Below, one piece after another: positions 7,564-9,259 of a DNA stretch of 9,259 nucleotides. The stretch is from Pseudomonadota bacterium (GTDB taxonomy: Bacteria; Pseudomonadota; Alphaproteobacteria; Rickettsiales; Rickettsiaceae). A program made the position numbers and the translations under genes. Each line of letters starts with the position of its first letter. Within the stretch, counting starts at the first letter, position 1. The stretch lies in the NCBI GenBank assembly GCA_021804505.1, contig JAJZHL010000030.1:1-9259 (forward strand), written 5' to 3'. The notes beneath the pieces were generated by a model. The model was given only the letters and a program-made list of their open reading frames with translations, did not search any database and had not been told where the DNA came from.

Positions 7564-7881
7564 CTACTTTATCCCTAGCTTTAGGCCCACAATCCCTATC
7601 AATATCATGCCAACAAAAATGGTGTTAGCGATGGAGAAAGGGTCCTTAAGTATTAGCACACCATAGGTATATACGCCTACTATACCTATGCCCGTCCATA
7701 CGGCGTAGGCCACACTTATCGGAATAGTTTTGACAGCAAGGCCTAGAAAAATTACGCTTAAAACCATAGCAACTATTACTAAGACTAAAGGCAAAGTAAT
7801 TTTAATTTCATTGATATGCTTTATTCCTACCGCCCAGAATATCTCACATATTCCAGCAATAAATAGATATAGCCAAGCCAT
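7564..7881 (-). CDS. gdx: SMR family guanidinium exporter (Gdx/SugE type)
   Basis: This is a 105-residue, four-helix inner-membrane protein, full length for small multidrug resistance transporters, which work as antiparallel dimers exchanging substrate for protons. It has the central E13 and also the residues known from the Gdx subtype binding pocket: W16, S42, Y59 and W62. The segment EIFWAVGIKH (13-22) and AYAVWTGIG (58-66) match SugE/Gdx rather than EmrE. Gdx proteins export guanidinium; this role is inferred from the signature. An upstream ATG would add 22 residues with no family counterpart, so the ATG at 7881 is chosen; ggat lies seven bases before it. It is convergent with obgE and divergent from pyrG. 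I see no guanidine riboswitch in the short upstream DNA. Confidence 0.9.
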   Translation of the reverse strand: MAWLYLFIAGICEIFWAVGIKHINEIKITLPLVLVIVAMVLSVIFLGLAVKTIPISVAYAVWTGIGIVGVYTYGVLILKDPFSIANTIFVGMILIGIVGLKLGIK

Positions 7882-8108
7882 TTTCGTATCCAATAAATAG
7901 GTTATTTGCAGGTAAGTTAGCTTATATTTTGGACTTATGCAAAACAATTATATCGCAGACAATATATATAGACTTTGTCGACAATTCATGATACAAAGGG
8001 GACCCGAGCATGGGCGCAACTAACCTACGTAGAGTAATAAGCTGTCCATTTCAAATTATAATCATACTTACCCACAATATTAACTAAATAAGCTGAGGCT
8101 TTTGTCTT
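7882..8108. other. Divergent gap between gdx and pyrG
   Basis: No gene is seen. A TATAAT hexamer at 8057-8062, reading toward pyrG, lacks a convincing -35 partner. A G+C-rich patch (7998-8020, 17 of 23 bases G or C) followed by the palindrome ctacgtag (8025-8032) stands out from the AT-rich surroundings and could be the remnant of a repeat element. Gagg about ten bases before the pyrG ATG is its likely ribosome binding site. Confidence 0.4.
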
Positions 8109-9259
8109 ATGGTTGCAAAATTTATTTTTATCACTGGTGGAGTTACCTCATCACTAGGCAAAGGCATTACAGCAGCTTCCCTTGGTGCGCTACTTCAGGC
8201 TCGGGGTTTCAGTGTTATTTTACGGAAACTGGATCCTTATCTTAATGTAGATCCTGGGACAATGAATCCTTATCAACATGGCGAGGTCTTTGTGACTGAA
8301 GACGGTAGGGAAGCAGACTTAGATCTTGGCCACTATGAGCGATTCACTGGAGTTAATACTACTGCAGATGATTGCATAACAACAGGACAGATATATAGTA
8401 ATGTGATTGCTCAAGAAAGAAAAGGTGGTTACCTTGGAGCAACTATACAAGTTATCCCGCATATTACAGATGAAATAAAGAAATTTATTTTAAATAAAAC
8501 AGAAAATCATGATTTTATTTTATGTGAAATTGGAGGAACAGTTGGAGATATAGAGGGTTTGCCGTATTTAGAAGCTATTAGGCAATTAAGAAATGAGCTA
8601 GGAAGGGAACGGTCTTTGTACGTGCATCTGACTCTATTACCCTATATCCATGCAGCAGAAGAAATTAAGACCAAGCCAGCACAGCATTCAGTTAAACAGT
8701 TGCTAAGTATAGGAATTCAAGCGGATATATTAATTTGTCGTAGTGATCGTGCCATTCCTGAAGAAGCACGGGTAAAACTAGCACAATTTTGTAATGTACA
8801 TAGCTTAGATGTTATCTCAGCATTAGATGCAAAAAATATATATTATATACCAGTACAATATAATCAAGCAGGGCTTGACCAGCGTGTGTGTAAATATTTT
8901 CATCTTGATCGGTTCCCGCCTGACCTAAGTAAGTGGCATACTATTATACAGAAGATAGAAAACCCTGCCTACACCACTACTATAGCTATAGTAGGGAAAT
9001 ATATTAAATTGAAGGATGCATACAAATCTCTTATTGAGGCCATAACACATGCTGGTATTGCAGCGCAAGCTAAGATTAACTTCATCTGGATTGATACTGA
9101 GCAAACGGATGATATTGCAGAACAGTTGCAATTAGCTAATGTGGATGGGATTATTATACCAGGCGGTTTTGGTGTTCGTGGTATAGAGGGGAAAATCACC
9201 GCTATTAAATTTGCTCGCCAATCCCAAATTCCTACTTTAGGTATTTGTTTGGGTATGCA
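8109..9259 (+). CDS. pyrG: CTP synthase, N-terminal 383 residues
   Basis: PyrG aminates UTP to CTP with ATP and glutamine in the cytoplasm, the last step of pyrimidine nucleotide supply. The synthetase domain is complete: the P-loop region [11 protein letters not shown] (10-20, K18), Mg-binding D72 in [10 protein letters not shown] and E140 in [11 protein letters not shown] sit at the same numbers as in E. coli PyrG. The class I glutamine amidotransferase domain follows from about residue 290, with [11 protein letters not shown] and GICLGM containing the nucleophile C380, just before the right edge. The active-site His and Glu lie beyond the window. Start: ATG at 8109 gives the family's N-terminus ([11 protein letters not shown]). 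The reading frame is intact throughout. The upstream neighbour is the divergent gdx gene. Confidence 0.98.
   Translation, partial: MVAKFIFITGGVTSSLGKGITAASLGALLQARGFSVILRKLDPYLNVDPGTMNPYQHGEVFVTEDGREADLDLGHYERFTGVNTTADDCITTGQIYSNVIAQERKGGYLGATIQVIPHITDEIKKFILNKTENHDFILCEIGGTVGDIEGLPYLEAIRQLRNELGRERSLYVHLTLLPYIHAAEEIKTKPAQHSVKQLLSIGIQADILICRSDRAIPEEARVKLAQFCNVHSLDVISALDAKNIYYIPVQYNQAGLDQRVCKYFHLDRFPPDLSKWHTIIQKIENPAYTTTIAIVGKYIKLKDAYKSLIEAITHAGIAAQAKINFIWIDTEQTDDIAEQLQLANVDGIIIPGGFGVRGIEGKITAIKFARQSQIPTLGICLGM

Noticed and set aside
8925..9199. Two overlapping minus-strand frames
   Set aside because: They lie opposite pyrG, which is intact in its own frame.

Overview
The window carries seven protein genes from an AT-rich bacterial chromosome. 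The most likely source is an obligate intracellular alphaproteobacterium of the Rickettsiales, probably Rickettsia or a close relative. I infer this from four things: the low G+C, the style of the proteins (an MHS/ProP-type transporter and a POT carrier beside murE, obgE and pyrG), a palindromic element lying in frame inside a coding gene (the behaviour of Rickettsia palindromic elements, RPEs), and short dispersed palindromes of the type common in Rickettsiaceae intergenic DNA. No database search was possible, so genus and species stay open.

Layout: (1) 1-724, minus strand: the first 241 codons of murE, running off the left edge and starting at TTG. (2) 804-2144, plus strand: an MHS/ProP-like MFS transporter with a palindromic element inside its central loop. 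(3) 2145-2633: a 489-base gap with a strong 14-bp hairpin, a doubtful 43-codon ORF with a good ribosome binding site, and AT-rich leader DNA. (4) 2634-4133, plus: a POT/PTR2 proton-coupled peptide transporter. (5) 4134-4442: a convergent gap packed with at least six palindromes and direct repeats. (6) 4443-6200, minus: a 585-residue membrane-anchored protein built of about 16 degenerate 30-residue helical repeats, function unknown. (7) 6428-7429, plus: obgE. (8) 7430-7563: a second convergent gap with palindromes, one an inverted copy of a repeat in region 5. (9) 7564-7881, minus: an SMR transporter with the residue signature of the Gdx (SugE) guanidinium exporters. (10) 8109-9259, plus: the first 383 codons of pyrG, running off the right edge.

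The conserved genes serve separate core tasks: peptidoglycan precursor synthesis (MurE), ribosome assembly (Obg) and CTP supply (PyrG). Three membrane carriers suggest exchange with a host cytosol or removal of a toxic cation. There is no long operon. Genes sit in divergent pairs (murE/MFS, repeat protein/obgE, gdx/pyrG) and convergent pairs (POT/repeat protein, obgE/gdx). The palindrome clusters lie in the convergent gaps, where they could act as two-way terminators.

The most unusual item is the 16-unit helical repeat protein. I recognise no family for it, and its regular repeats with Pro/Gly hinges and N-terminal membrane anchor make it the best candidate here for an undescribed component.
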